From: CATOSK01 sp963665735
GTDB taxonomy: Bacteria; Chloroflexota; Dehalococcoidia; Lucifugimonadales; UBA3495
Length of the DNA: 64,000 nt
NCBI GenBank assembly: GCA_963665735.1
Contig: OY762444.1
Coordinates: forward strand, 1,426,001-1,490,000
Direction of reading: 5' to 3'
A program made the position numbers and the translations under genes. The notes under the pieces are model-generated. The model did not search any database. It saw only the letters and a list, made by a program, of their open reading frames with translations, and was not told the DNA's origin. Shown here piece after piece: positions 8,336 to 17,537 of this stretch; positions within the stretch are counted from its first letter, which is position 1; every line of letters starts with the position of its first letter.

Positions 8336-8788
8336 ATGGACGCATCCGCAGTTTCGCATATCGCTTTTTGCGTCAGCGATATTGACCAGTCGCTTTCCTT
8401 TTACCGGGATACGCTGGGGATGACGGTTATCTTTGACCAGGTGCAGGACACGACCACGGGGGGATTGCCCCACGTTTATCAACACGCCCGACAGACTCGC
8501 CGGACGGTGCATCTGGCTTTCGGGGACAATCCGCTGCACCTGGTTATGACTTCCCACCCCGGGGACAGCGCCGACGGTACGCCTATCAAGCTGGACCAGG
8601 TGGGAATCAGCCACTTTTCGTTTTCGGTTCCCGACGTTCCGGCGCTGTTCGATGAGTTGGAATCGAAGGGGGTTCCCATCGCCGCGCCGCGGGAGGCGTG
8701 GGTTAACTCCCAAGGACGCATGGGCAGTTTCTACGTTTATGACCCCGACGGCATTCTGGTGCAGTTTGACGGCGGCGGGGGCGGTTAG
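8336..8788 (+). CDS. VOC-fold protein, paralogue of the 7020 gene
   Basis: A 150-residue single-domain VOC protein clearly homologous to the gene at 7020, sharing MDASAVSHIAFCV, the QDTTTGGLPHVY segment and the closing DPDGILVQFD. The same candidate metal-binding His and Gln positions are kept. It begins at ATG 8336 behind AGGGAGGTAGCG. The pair probably arose by tandem duplication, later separated by repeat growth. Substrate unknown. Confidence 0.88.
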   Translation: MDASAVSHIAFCVSDIDQSLSFYRDTLGMTVIFDQVQDTTTGGLPHVYQHARQTRRTVHLAFGDNPLHLVMTSHPGDSADGTPIKLDQVGISHFSFSVPDVPALFDELESKGVPIAAPREAWVNSQGRMGSFYVYDPDGILVQFDGGGGG

Positions 8789-9003
8789 GGGTTGCCGGGG
8801 GACTGCCGAGCGGTGTTGATGATTTACCCCTATGCTGCCCCGCCCTCGCTGTCGGGAAAGGGACTATGGGAATCCTCGCTTAGAGTATGGGTTGAAAGTC
8901 CCTTCTTGGGGCCTCTTCTAACGGGATACCACCCCCTCCCTAACCCTCCCCCTGGTAGGGGGAGGGGATTTGTTGCACACCCCCTTGGGGCGCATCCTGA
9001 AGA
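8789..9003. repeat. short intergenic region with G/C hairpin
   Basis: It contains a CCCTCCCCC TGGTA GGGGGAGGG hairpin near 8939-8967 and no gene. A T-rich stretch after the hairpin (GGATTTGTTG) makes a weak terminator for the VOC gene possible. Confidence 0.5.
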
Positions 9004-10563
9004 ATGAAAAAGCGGTTGGCATGGTTGGGGCTGTTGGCCCCGTACCTGATTGTTTTTTCGGCCAGCGCTTGCGGCCTCATCCTGGAGATAGTCGCCGGGC
9101 GGATACTGGCGCCGGTTATCGGGGTGTCGCTTTACACCTGGACCAGCATCATCGGGGTGGTGCTGGCCGGAATCAGCATCGGCAACTACCTGGGCGGATT
9201 GACCGCCGACAGGTTTCCTTCGCGCACTACGCTGGGGCTGATTCTGCTGGCCGCCGGCGTCCTTGCCGGCATCATCCTGCCGCTGATAGAAGTTGCGGCG
9301 GGGGCCGTTGAGTCACTGCCCATAATTCCCCGAATCGTGCTGCTGACCGCCGCGCTGTTCCTGCCGGTGAGCGTGATTCTGGGGATGGTGACGCCGGTGG
9401 TTATCAAGCTGCACCTGCGGGAGTTGTCGCGGACAGGCAACGTGGTGGGGCGGTTTTACGCAGTGTCCACCGCGGGGTCAATTCTGGGCGTGTTTCTGAC
9501 CGGGTTCGTGTTAATCCAGTGGATTGGGACGCGGCCCATCGTGCTGGGGGTGGCGATTTTCCTGTTCGGCATGGCGTTGCTGTTCGGGGAGCTTTGGAAG
9601 GTGCGGTTCAAGTGGCCGGCGATAGCAGCCGTGTTCATGGCGGCGCTTTTCGGGGGTTTGAGTTTCGCTTTTGGTTGGGTGGAGTCGGGCTGCCAGGAAG
9701 AGAGCAACTATTTTTGCATCAAGGTCAGGGAACGGGAAATCGAGGGGCAACGGGTCAGGACGTTGACGCTGGACCAACTGCTGCACAGTTACGTCGGGAT
9801 GGATGACCCTACTTTCCTGGTGTACGGGTACGAAAAGGTAACGGCTGACTTCGTTGCCTTGCAGTACGGGCGGGGAGTAGAGGCCGGGTCTAAACCGTCC
9901 TTGACGACACTTTTCATCGGCGGGGGCGGTTATACCATGCCGCGGTTGATTGAGACGGAGTACCCCGACGCGGCGGTGGAAGTCATAGAAATTGACCCGG
10001 AAGTTACGGAGGTAGCCCACGCATATTTGGGGCTGCCGCGGGATACGTCCATCGTCACCTATAACCTGGATGCCCGGATGAAACTGCCGGACTTGCCCAA
10101 CGGGAAGTACGACATGATTGTCGGCGACGCCTTCAACGATTTTTCAGTGCCGTACCACCTGACCACGCTGGAATTCAACGGGCGGGTGAAGGAACTGCTG
10201 AAACCCGGCGGGCTGTTTGTCGTCAACATCGTGGACAACCTGAATTACGGGCGGTTTCTTCGGGCTTATGTTAATACCTTGGCCCGCACTTTTGACCGGG
10301 TTTACATCCTGCGGGACGATGCGCTCTGGGATGAGGATACCCGCTCCAACATTACCTACGTCGTCGTTGGGACGGATGGGGCCATCACGCCGGAAGACCT
10401 GAGCCGGGCCAACGAAGCTGCCGGGCGGGGCGCGCCGATAAGCCGGTTCATGCCGGAGGAAGTGTTTGAGGAGTGGTTTGGCCGGGAAGGGCCGATTTTG
10501 TTGACCGACGGATATGTGCCGGTGGACCAATTGATTGCGCCGTTATATTTGCGGAGCAGGTAG
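9004..10563 (+). CDS. membrane-fused spermidine/spermine synthase-like protein
   Basis: A 519-residue two-part protein. Residues 1-225 are hydrophobic with about seven or eight membrane segments. Residues about 275-470 form a Rossmann methyltransferase-like domain of the polyamine synthase family: LFIGGGGYTMPR for nucleotide binding, VIEIDPEV with the acidic residue of the ribose contact, and YDMIVGDAFNDFSVP at the active-site Asp. Such fusions are common, but their substrate is usually unproven; true polyamine synthesis is only one possibility. The ATG at 9004 lacks a strong ribosome site. It stands alone, followed by a repeat array. Confidence 0.87.
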   Translation: MKKRLAWLGLLAPYLIVFSASACGLILEIVAGRILAPVIGVSLYTWTSIIGVVLAGISIGNYLGGLTADRFPSRTTLGLILLAAGVLAGIILPLIEVAAGAVESLPIIPRIVLLTAALFLPVSVILGMVTPVVIKLHLRELSRTGNVVGRFYAVSTAGSILGVFLTGFVLIQWIGTRPIVLGVAIFLFGMALLFGELWKVRFKWPAIAAVFMAALFGGLSFAFGWVESGCQEESNYFCIKVREREIEGQRVRTLTLDQLLHSYVGMDDPTFLVYGYEKVTADFVALQYGRGVEAGSKPSLTTLFIGGGGYTMPRLIETEYPDAAVEVIEIDPEVTEVAHAYLGLPRDTSIVTYNLDARMKLPDLPNGKYDMIVGDAFNDFSVPYHLTTLEFNGRVKELLKPGGLFVVNIVDNLNYGRFLRAYVNTLARTFDRVYILRDDALWDEDTRSNITYVVVGTDGAITPEDLSRANEAAGRGAPISRFMPEEVFEEWFGREGPILLTDGYVPVDQLIAPLYLRSR

Positions 10564-11210
10564 GGGGGTTTGACCCCAGCCTTGACGGCAATGGCAAGGA
10601 TTTCTGGATTCCGGCCTACGCCGGAATGACGGGTTGGAGGCGGGAATGGCGGGTTGGGGATTGGGTTCAGTACCCACCCTCGACGGTGTTGGCAAGGATT
10701 TCTGGATTCCGGCCTACGCCGGAATGACGGGGCTGGGATTGTGTTCATTACCCACCCTCGTCGGCGTTGTCAAGGATTTCTGGATTCCGGCCCCGTATCG
10801 TGGTACGGGGCCGGCTCTACGCTGGAATGGCGGGTTGGGTGTAGGGTTCATTACCCACCCTCGTCGGGGTTGGCGAGGATTTCTGGATTCCGGCTTTCGC
10901 CGGAATGACGGGGCTAGGATAGGGTTCACCTCCACCCTCGACGGCGTTGGTGAGGATTTCTGGATTCCGGCTTACGCCGGAATGACGGGTTGGGGATTGG
11001 GTTCATCTCCACCCTCGACGGTGTTGGTAAGGATTTCTGGATTCCGGCCTACGCCGGAATGACGGGGCTAGGATAGGGTTCACCTCCACCCTCGACGGTA
11101 TTGGCAAGGATTTCTGGATTCCGGCCTGCGCCGGAATGACGGTAGGGGGCGGGAATGATTTTTCACCCAGGGCGGGCGGGAATGGCGGGTTATGAAATGG
11201 ACGACACTCC
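10564..11210. repeat. ~77-bp tandem repeat array
   Basis: Seven copies of a unit with TTTCTGGATTCCGGC...GCCGGAATGACGG and CACCCTCGACGGTGTTGG start near 10601, 10699, 10777, 10880, 10957, 11034 and 11111. The usual spacing is 77-78. The longer spacing after 10777 reflects an extra hairpin CCCCGTATCGTGGTACGGGG inside the loop. A run of codons crosses the array on the + strand but is only repeat translation. Confidence 0.87.
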
Positions 11211-12296
11211 CTAGCCTACCTGGTATTGGGTGATGGTGTCCTGGCTGAATTCCAGGCCCAGGCCGGGTTTGTCGGGGACGACTATCTGGCCGTTTTCGAT
11301 GGCCGGGGTTTCCTCGAAGAGGCGCAGGGTCCAGGGCATATATTCCACCGTCAGACCGTTGGGGATGGCGGCGATGTTGTGGACCTGGACTTCGGGGATG
11401 AGGTGGCTGACCACGGGCAGGTTGAAGGCTTCGGCCATGCCGGCCACCTTGCGGAACTGGGTTATGCCGCCCACCCGCAGCAGGTCAATCATCACAATGT
11501 CCACGGAGCGGTGCTCAACCATGTGGCGGAAGGGCCGGATGCCGTAAACGTATTCGCCGGCGCAGATGGGGGTAGTCAGGGCGTCGGCGACGCGGGCCAA
11601 GCCTTGGTAGTCGTCCCGGGCCACCACATCCTCCAGCCAGAACAGATGATATTCCTCAACCCGCTGGCCGATGTCTATGGCCTGGTTGACGTTCCAAAGC
11701 TGGTTGATGTCGCACATCAGGTCAACGTCGGGGCCGATGGCGTCGCGCAGGGTGCGGATGCGGGCGACTTCGCGCTGGGCGGTGGGTTCGGCGCCCATCT
11801 GGGTTTTCATCTGGCGGAAACCCATTTCCACCAGGCGGGGGCCGGCCTCGGCCAGGTATTCCAGGTTGTAGGGACGCATGAGGGCGCCGCTGGCGTAGGT
11901 GTCCACCCGGTCGCGGTGGCCGCCCAGCAGGGAGCAGACCGACTGGCCCAGGGCCTTGCCCTTAATGTCCCACAGGGCCATGTCAATGGCGGAGAGGGCC
12001 AGGGTAAAGATGCCTTCCGGCCCTGACGACGCTCCGGCCTGCCAGAGCCTGGCGGACACGGCTTCGACGTTCATGGGGTCTTGGCCGATGGTCAGTTCGC
12101 ACAGGTTGTCCACGGCGGCACGCAGGGCGGGAGTAAGGGCGCCGCCGAAGAAGGTGACGCCGACGCCGTGGATTCCCTCGTCGGTGCCGAGTTCCAGGGT
12201 CACAAATTCGCGGGTTCCCGGTTGGGGAACGCCGACTACCAGGGGGTTGTCGGCGGGGGTCTGGAGGACGCGGGTAGTCCAGTTGGCGACTTTCAT
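11211..12296 (-). CDS. mandelate racemase/muconate lactonizing-type enolase-superfamily protein
   Basis: A 361-residue Mg-dependent enzyme that abstracts a proton alpha to a carboxylate. The N-terminal capping domain is followed by the TIM barrel. Visible parts are the MKTQMG strand with a Lys acid/base near 163, metal ligands Asp in CDINQLW, Glu in WLEDVV and Glu in CAGEYVYG, and a late His in VSHLIPE. This pattern suits sugar-acid dehydratases or racemases, and the substrate is unresolved. It stands alone on the minus strand. A second family member is at 34670. Confidence 0.9.
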   Translation of the reverse strand: MKVANWTTRVLQTPADNPLVVGVPQPGTREFVTLELGTDEGIHGVGVTFFGGALTPALRAAVDNLCELTIGQDPMNVEAVSARLWQAGASSGPEGIFTLALSAIDMALWDIKGKALGQSVCSLLGGHRDRVDTYASGALMRPYNLEYLAEAGPRLVEMGFRQMKTQMGAEPTAQREVARIRTLRDAIGPDVDLMCDINQLWNVNQAIDIGQRVEEYHLFWLEDVVARDDYQGLARVADALTTPICAGEYVYGIRPFRHMVEHRSVDIVMIDLLRVGGITQFRKVAGMAEAFNLPVVSHLIPEVQVHNIAAIPNGLTVEYMPWTLRLFEETPAIENGQIVVPDKPGLGLEFSQDTITQYQVG

Positions 12297-12560
12297 GGTT
12301 TTTCCTTGTTGTTGTGGGAGTCTCGGTCAGCTAATTATGCGTTGGCTTAGGCCAGTAACTCCAGGCTAAGGGCGCGGTAGGTGGGGGTTGCATGGCGACT
12401 AGGGTGTGTCTCAAAATCATCTGTTGCAATCCTCGCATCCCCACCGTCATTCCGGTGAAAGCCGGAATCCAGAAATTCCAGGCAGGAACAGCGTCCTTCA
12501 GTGCGAGGAATCCTGGATACCGGCCTACGCCGGTATGACGGTGGAATATGACGACACTCC
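12297..12560. repeat. intergenic palindromic repeats
   Basis: One reverse-orientation copy (CGTCATTCCGG...CCGGAATCC) is near 12446. One GGATACCGGC...GCCGGTATGACG variant is near 12512, in which the T-to-A change in one arm is matched in the other. No gene. Confidence 0.75.
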
Positions 12561-13142
12561 CTAGTTGCCGGAGGCGAAGGCTGCCATTAAGTCCAGGACG
12601 GCTTCGGGGGTGCGGCGCTGGCCGCCGGCGGCGCGTTCTTCAGGGCTGCGAATGTCGGGGATGACCTTGGCGTCAATGAAAACGGGGCCTTCCTGGTTGA
12701 AAATTTCCGGGGCCTGGGTGACGAAATCTTCCAGGTCGTCGAAGGTATAGGCGTGGGCGTAGCCGGCGGAGCGGGCCAAGTCAGCGTAGTCGGCGATGCC
12801 GACGCCGGGGACTTCCTGGCCGCCGGTGGTGGCGTAAACGCCGTTGTCCATGACGAAGTGGACCAGGTTCTTGGGGCCCTGGTTGGCGATGGTGACGAGG
12901 CTGCCCAGGTTCATCAGCAGGGAGCCGTCGCCGTCAAAGAGGATTATCCTGGTTTGGGGTTGGGCCAGGCAGAGGCCCAGGGCCACGGAGGAGGCTTTGC
13001 CCATCGCGCCGCCGACGGGGATGTCGCGCTTTACGTTGTCGGTGACTTTGGCCCAGGCGCCGTTGGCCCGGAAGACGGGGACTACCACAGCGTCGCCGCG
13101 CAGTTGGGAAATTGTTTTCATCATCTCTACCTGGTCAATCAT
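12561..13142 (-). CDS. TPP-binding subunit of a sulfopyruvate/phosphonopyruvate decarboxylase-like enzyme
   Basis: A 193-residue protein equal to the C-terminal, TPP-diphosphate-binding domain of ThDP-dependent decarboxylases. The GDGSLLMN motif near residues 74-81 and MDNGVYATTGGQ near 98-109 form the Mg-TPP site. The size fits a beta subunit of the ComE or Ppd type that needs a separate alpha subunit for the pyrimidine-binding domain. No such gene is adjacent. An extended -10 promoter (TGCTAAAAT) lies at 13191-13199. Possible substrates include sulfopyruvate, which would suit the sulfur-linked genes at the window end, but this is speculative. Confidence 0.82.
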   Translation of the reverse strand: MIDQVEMMKTISQLRGDAVVVPVFRANGAWAKVTDNVKRDIPVGGAMGKASSVALGLCLAQPQTRIILFDGDGSLLMNLGSLVTIANQGPKNLVHFVMDNGVYATTGGQEVPGVGIADYADLARSAGYAHAYTFDDLEDFVTQAPEIFNQEGPVFIDAKVIPDIRSPEERAAGGQRRTPEAVLDLMAAFASGN

Positions 13143-13190
13143 GGCGGGCCTCCCTCGTATTGTTTTTGTGGGAAAGTGTTTGCACCGATG

Positions 13191-13196
13191 ATTTTA
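13191..13196 (-). promoter_or_regulatory. extended -10 promoter for the TPP subunit gene
   Basis: Minus-strand TAAAAT preceded by TATGC, about 50 bases before the ATG at 13142. It matches the extended -10 pattern at metG and leuS. No good -35 box. Confidence 0.5.
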
Positions 13197-13273
13197 GCAT
13201 AGACCTGATTTCCTCTCGGAAAGCGCCATAGAGGATGGTTTGAAACCCGTCCCCCATGATGGTGAAACGGCCA

Positions 13274-14662
13274 TCAACACAGCATATTAAGGACTGCGTC
13301 TCCGGCTAACCGATTTCTGGCTGTTTCGCATGGGGTTTCTCCACTGAAGGCAACGGCGTTGATTTTGGCGCCCCGCTCCAACAGCAGGGCCACGGTGGCA
13401 GCATCGTCACTGAGGGCAGCGGCGTGCAGAGGTGTTTCGTCGTTTTCATCAGCAGCCTGAATGTCGGCGCCCTGGTCCAGCAAAAACGAAACGGAGGTGG
13501 AATAACCGCCTCTTGCCGCCGCATAAAGGGGTGTTTGGTTGGAGCCGTTTCCAGCTTCAATATCGGCGCCGCGCCCCAGTAGCAGCGCAGCGGGCTCTGT
13601 TTCGAAGCGCCGGGCAGCCCGGTGGAGCGGAGCGTTTCCCTGTTCGGTCTTGGCGTGGATGTCCGCGCCTTGGTCCAAAAGCGCTGAAATGGTGGCGGGG
13701 CTCCCAAAGTTCGCTGCCGCGTGGAGTGGCGTGTATCCATTCTCATTTCGGGCCATTACATCCCCGCCCGCCTCCAGCAACATCCCTAACACCGCCGATC
13801 CTGAGACCGTGGGCGCTTCCACGGCCAGGTGCAGCGGAGTGTCGCCGCGGCCATCGCCGGCGTTTGGATTCGCCCCGTTTTCCAGCAGCAGAGCAACTAC
13901 CTCGGGTTGGGAGCGGCTGCCTGGGAGCACGGCCAAATGGAGCGGCGTCCAATTGTTACGGTCTGTGGCTTCTATATTCGCTCCCTGGTCCAACAAGGCC
14001 TCGATTGCCGCTATTTGGGATGGGCCCTCCAATTCCCGAACAGCGGTATGCAATGGGGTTTCTCCTCGGTTGTCCGATGCGTCCACACCGGCTCCATACT
14101 CTTGCAGCACGGTTATGGCCTGGAGGCGACCTTTTTCTACCGCTACCATCAAGGGGGTCCTGGCGCGGAAATCACGAGCTTCCATGCTCGCTCCCCGTTC
14201 CAGCAGCCAACGGACTACAGCAGGGTCTGGGTTTGACTCAACGGCCAGGTGCAAGGAAGTGGAGCCTAGGGAATCCCAGTCTTCCAGGTCTCCGCCGGCG
14301 TTCAGCAAAGCCGCCATTACTTCGGTCTCGGTATTCTCAGCAGCGGCGGAATGAAGGGGGGTCCGGCCAGGGACCTGGCGGGCGTCCGGGTCGGCGCCAT
14401 TTTTCAACAAAATCTCGATAACCGCCGGGTCGCCGTTCCAAGCAGCGGCGGCGTGAAGTGGCGTCAACCCCGCGTCATCTTTAGTGTCGATGTTTACACC
14501 CCGGTCCAACTCGGCCTGTAATTCGGCTGCCGTGATGCCCTTCCAAAATTCTTCGTTCAAAGGCGCCGGAGGCCCGCCGCATCCCAGGGCAGACAGGGCC
14601 GCCATCAACCCGGCCAAAACGAGAGGAAGGTGCGGCGTCCTCATGGAAAGGAAGGGAGTCAT
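13274..14662 (-). CDS. ankyrin-repeat lipoprotein
   Basis: A 462-residue protein with a lipoprotein-type signal (hydrophobic LVLAGLMAALSALGC, Cys near 28) and then about twelve ankyrin repeats, most with the TPLH signature, filling the rest of the chain. Ankyrin repeats bind other proteins, and a lipid-anchored one would do so at the cell surface. There is no catalytic domain. Bacterial ankyrin arrays are often seen in host-associated or symbiotic lineages, but that is only suggestive. The ATG at 14662 follows GGAGGAGAA closely; ATG 14644 is an alternative start with an equally good signal peptide. Confidence 0.9.
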   Translation of the reverse strand: MTPFLSMRTPHLPLVLAGLMAALSALGCGGPPAPLNEEFWKGITAAELQAELDRGVNIDTKDDAGLTPLHAAAAWNGDPAVIEILLKNGADPDARQVPGRTPLHSAAAENTETEVMAALLNAGGDLEDWDSLGSTSLHLAVESNPDPAVVRWLLERGASMEARDFRARTPLMVAVEKGRLQAITVLQEYGAGVDASDNRGETPLHTAVRELEGPSQIAAIEALLDQGANIEATDRNNWTPLHLAVLPGSRSQPEVVALLLENGANPNAGDGRGDTPLHLAVEAPTVSGSAVLGMLLEAGGDVMARNENGYTPLHAAANFGSPATISALLDQGADIHAKTEQGNAPLHRAARRFETEPAALLLGRGADIEAGNGSNQTPLYAAARGGYSTSVSFLLDQGADIQAADENDETPLHAAALSDDAATVALLLERGAKINAVAFSGETPCETARNRLAGDAVLNMLC

Positions 14663-14771
14663 TTCTCCTCCGGCCGGCGCTCACCTGTGGGACGGACAAT
14701 GTCCCCGCCGTAGGGGCGGATTTGAAACCCGCCCCTGCCCGGTTGGGGACTTGCTTCCGGCTGGGGAGGGG

Positions 14772-15191
14772 TTAGTAGGTGGTGACTTCGCCCAGGTCGG
14801 AGACGCGGAAGATGGTGGGGAGGTCGGGGCGGAATACCAGACGCCAGGCTTCCATGCCGTTCTGTCCGGCGGCGCCGCCGGCCCAACTGCCGGCCATTTT
14901 GATGACGTGGTAGATTTCCTCCGGGGTGGCGCCGGCCTGGTGGGCCGCGTGGACGTGAATCTGGATGTGATAGACCGGGTTGCGCATGGCGACGTAGGCG
15001 GAGATGCGGATAAGCTCTTCGGTCTTGCGGTCAAAGAGGGACTGGCCGCCGTGGTCACGCTCCCAGCCGTTGTTGCGGCCCCGCAGGGCTTCGATGTCAA
15101 CCTCGGAAAGGAAGTCGTGCATACCCACACGGAAACCGCTGTTCTGGAGTACCCGGTCGCGCTCGGCTTGTTTTTCGGCGTCGGTGGCCAT
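14772..15191 (-). CDS. carboxymuconolactone decarboxylase/AhpD-like protein
   Basis: A 139-residue all-helical protein of the CMD family, with the usual AYVAMRNPVYHIQIHVHAAHQAGATPEEI layout (split here: AYVAMRNPVYH, then HVHAAHQAGATPEEI). The start is taken at ATG 15191 (MATDAEKQ) because the family domain begins soon after and upstream codons show no conservation signal. The CxxC pair of peroxidase-type AhpD proteins is absent, so it is more likely a decarboxylase-like or unknown member. It lies behind the ankyrin gene on the same strand. Confidence 0.8.
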   Translation of the reverse strand: MATDAEKQAERDRVLQNSGFRVGMHDFLSEVDIEALRGRNNGWERDHGGQSLFDRKTEELIRISAYVAMRNPVYHIQIHVHAAHQAGATPEEIYHVIKMAGSWAGGAAGQNGMEAWRLVFRPDLPTIFRVSDLGEVTTY

Positions 15192-15926
15192 GATAGGCTC
15201 CTTCGGGTGTAGATTGGAGACGAAACAGCTCCTGCCGGGGAGTGTAGCAACATGGCTGGGGGGGCGCAAGAACAGCGGGGATGGGGCGGGATTGTTCCGG
15301 CGGTTTACTGGGCGGAGGGGTTGGAGTATGATACCGGGGAAACGGGACGTTTGGGCCGACGTTGGCGTTGGCGGGGATTTCTGGATTCCGGCCCCGTATC
15401 GTGGTACGGGGCAGGCTCTACGCCGGAATGACGGGTTTGGGGCGAAGGACTTGGATTCCCGCTTTCGCGGGAATGACGGTTATTCGGGAGGCAATGTCGG
15501 AGGTGGCGGGGATTTCTGGATTCCGGCTTTCGCCGGAATGACGGGTTTGGGGCGAAGGACTTGGATTCCGGCTTTCGCCGGAATGACGGTTATTCGGGGG
15601 CTGACGTTGGCGTTGGCAGGGGTTTCTGGATTCCGGCCCCGTATCGTGGTACGGGGCAGGCTCTGCGCCGGAATGACGGGTTTGGGGCGAAGGACTTGGA
15701 TTCCCGCTTTCGCGGGAACGACGGTTATTCGGGGGCTGACGTTGGCGTTGGCCGGGATTTCTGGATTCCGGCTTTCGCCGGAATGACGGGTTGTATGCTG
15801 GGATTGAATGACGGGGGGATTGGGGGTTCACCCCCTCCCCAACCCTCCCCCTGGTAGGGGGAGGGGGCAACTGCATCACGGCCCCGCAATTGAGGGGCGA
15901 TGCTCCGGTTAAAAGGGGGTTACGGC
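15192..15926. repeat. intergenic palindromic-repeat block before aroA
   Basis: Several GGATTCCGGC and GGATTCCCGC palindromes alternate between about 15376 and 15790, with spacer GGTTATTCGGGGGCTGACGTTGGCG. Two copies (near 15390 and 15632) carry the extra CCCCGTATCGTGGTACGGGG hairpin in the loop. A CCCTCCCCC/GGGGGAGGG hairpin is near 15843-15867. No gene. Confidence 0.85.
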
Positions 15927-17204
15927 ATGAATCAGTTGATTTTGCAGCCTATTAAGCGGGTTGAAGGGAACGTACAACTGCCGGGTTCCAAGAGCTTGTC
16001 CAACCGCATTCTGCTGCTGGCGTCGCTGGCGGAGGGGGCTACCGAGGTTTACAACCTGTTGGACAGCGACGATACCAACCGGATGCTGGAGTCTTTGCAA
16101 CGGCTGGGCGTCGGGATGGAGCTGTCGGCGGACAAGACCCGCTGCCGGGTGGAAGGATTGGCTGGCCCATTCCCGGAAGGGGAGGTCGAGTTGTTTCTGG
16201 GCAACGCCGGCACGGCGATACGGCCGCTTTGCGCCGCGCTGTGTCTGGGGCGGGGTGTCTTTACCCTGACCGGGGAGCCGCGGATGTACCAGCGTCCCAT
16301 CAAAGACCTAGTGGACGCCCTGCGGCAACTGGGGGCGGATATTGAGTACCTGCAAGACGACGGCTATCCGCCGCTGCGGATAAACGCCAGGGGAATCGAG
16401 GGCGGAGCGGTGTCGGTGCGGGGCAACATTTCCAGCCAGTACCTGACGGCCCTGCTGCTGGCGGCGCCGTTGGCCCAACGGGATATGACCATCAACGTGG
16501 AAGGGGAGTTGGTGTCCAAGCCGTACATTGACATGACGGTGGCCGTGATGCGGCGGTTCGGGGCTACTGTGGAGACTTCGGGATACCGGAGTTTCCGAGT
16601 GCCGGGGGGCCAAGGGTACAGGTCGCCGGGGACGGCGCTGGTGGAAGGGGACGCATCTTCGGCCACTTATTTCCTGGCCGCCGCCGCCATTCGGGGGGGA
16701 ACGGTGCGGGTCAATGGCGTCGGGGCGGAGAGCGTTCAGGGGGACGTGGGCCTGGCGGACGTGCTGGCGGAAATGGGGGCCGCCGTGTCCCGCGGGCCGG
16801 ACTGGATTGAGGTTGCCGGGGGCGCGCTGCACGGGGTTGACCTGGACTTGAATCACATTCCGGACGCGGCCATGACGGTGGCGACGACGGCCCTGTTCGC
16901 GCGGGGCAAGACGGCCATTCGCAACGTGGGCAACTGGCGGGTGAAGGAAACCGACCGGCTGGCGGCGATGGCGGCGGAGCTGCGCAAGGTGGGGGCAACG
17001 GTGGAGGAAGGCGCGGACTACCTGGAAATTACGCCGCCGGGGGCCATTCTTCCGGCGGAGATAGACACCTATAACGACCACCGGATGGCGATGAGTTTTT
17101 CGCTGGCGGCGTTGGGGGATGCGGCTATTACCATCAATGACCCGGAATGTGTGTCAAAGACGTTCCCGGAGTATTTTGAGCAGTTGGCGGCGATTACGCG
17201 GTAG
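15927..17204 (+). CDS. aroA: 3-phosphoshikimate 1-carboxyvinyltransferase (EPSP synthase)
   Basis: Sixth step of the shikimate pathway: transfer of enolpyruvate from PEP to shikimate-3-phosphate. The 425-residue length is normal. Motifs include the N-terminal PGSKSLSNR, GNAGTAIRPL near residue 93, the WRVKETDRL segment and DHRMAMSF near the end. The start is ATG 15927 (MNQLILQP), which gives the standard N-terminus; an in-frame ATG at 15900 lies in poorly conserved upstream sequence. A G/C hairpin with a short T run follows the stop. Confidence 0.97.
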   Translation: MNQLILQPIKRVEGNVQLPGSKSLSNRILLLASLAEGATEVYNLLDSDDTNRMLESLQRLGVGMELSADKTRCRVEGLAGPFPEGEVELFLGNAGTAIRPLCAALCLGRGVFTLTGEPRMYQRPIKDLVDALRQLGADIEYLQDDGYPPLRINARGIEGGAVSVRGNISSQYLTALLLAAPLAQRDMTINVEGELVSKPYIDMTVAVMRRFGATVETSGYRSFRVPGGQGYRSPGTALVEGDASSATYFLAAAAIRGGTVRVNGVGAESVQGDVGLADVLAEMGAAVSRGPDWIEVAGGALHGVDLDLNHIPDAAMTVATTALFARGKTAIRNVGNWRVKETDRLAAMAAELRKVGATVEEGADYLEITPPGAILPAEIDTYNDHRMAMSFSLAALGDAAITINDPECVSKTFPEYFEQLAAITR

Positions 17205-17537
17205 GGGGTTGGGGGACACCCCCTCCCTGGCCCTCCCCCTACCAGGGGGAGGGGGTTTTGGTTTCCCCCTGCGTTTCTACCAAGGGCGACGGCGGTGTTG
17301 GCTGGGGTTTCTGGATTTCGGCTTTCGCCGGAATGACGGGTTGGGGCCGGGATGACGGTGGTTGCGGCAAGGGCAAGGCGAGGGACACTCCCTCCCTAAC
17401 CCTCCCCCTGGTAGGGGGAGGGGATTTTTGGGTTTGGACTCGGAATTTCTACCGATGACGGCGGTGGTAGGGGCTGGGTTTTTCTGGATTCCGGCTTTCG
17501 CCGGAATGACGGGCTGGGGCCGGGATGACGGGTTAGG
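17205..17537. repeat. intergenic hairpins and palindromes between aroA and leuS
   Basis: CCCTCCCCC/GGGGGAGGG hairpins are at about 17231-17253 and 17397-17420. GGATT(T/C)CGGC...GCCGGAATGACGG palindromes are near 17312 and 17487. The two flanking genes converge here. Confidence 0.7.
17231..17258 (+). terminator. probable terminator of aroA
   Basis: CCCTCCCCCT (17231-17240), a three-base loop and AGGGGGAGGG (17244-17253) form a perfect 10-bp stem, followed by GGTTTTG, 27 bases after the aroA stop. The T run is short. This repeat family also occurs away from gene ends. Confidence 0.4.

Noticed and set aside
10634..11062. 142-codon plus-strand frame downstream of the spermidine-synthase-like gene
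   Set aside because: Pure translation of the 77-bp repeat units; period of the peptide equals the DNA repeat period.
7530..11150. CRISPR array
   Set aside because: The repeats are palindromic with conserved rather than unique spacers, the periods are 77 and 157 bases, and no cas genes are nearby.
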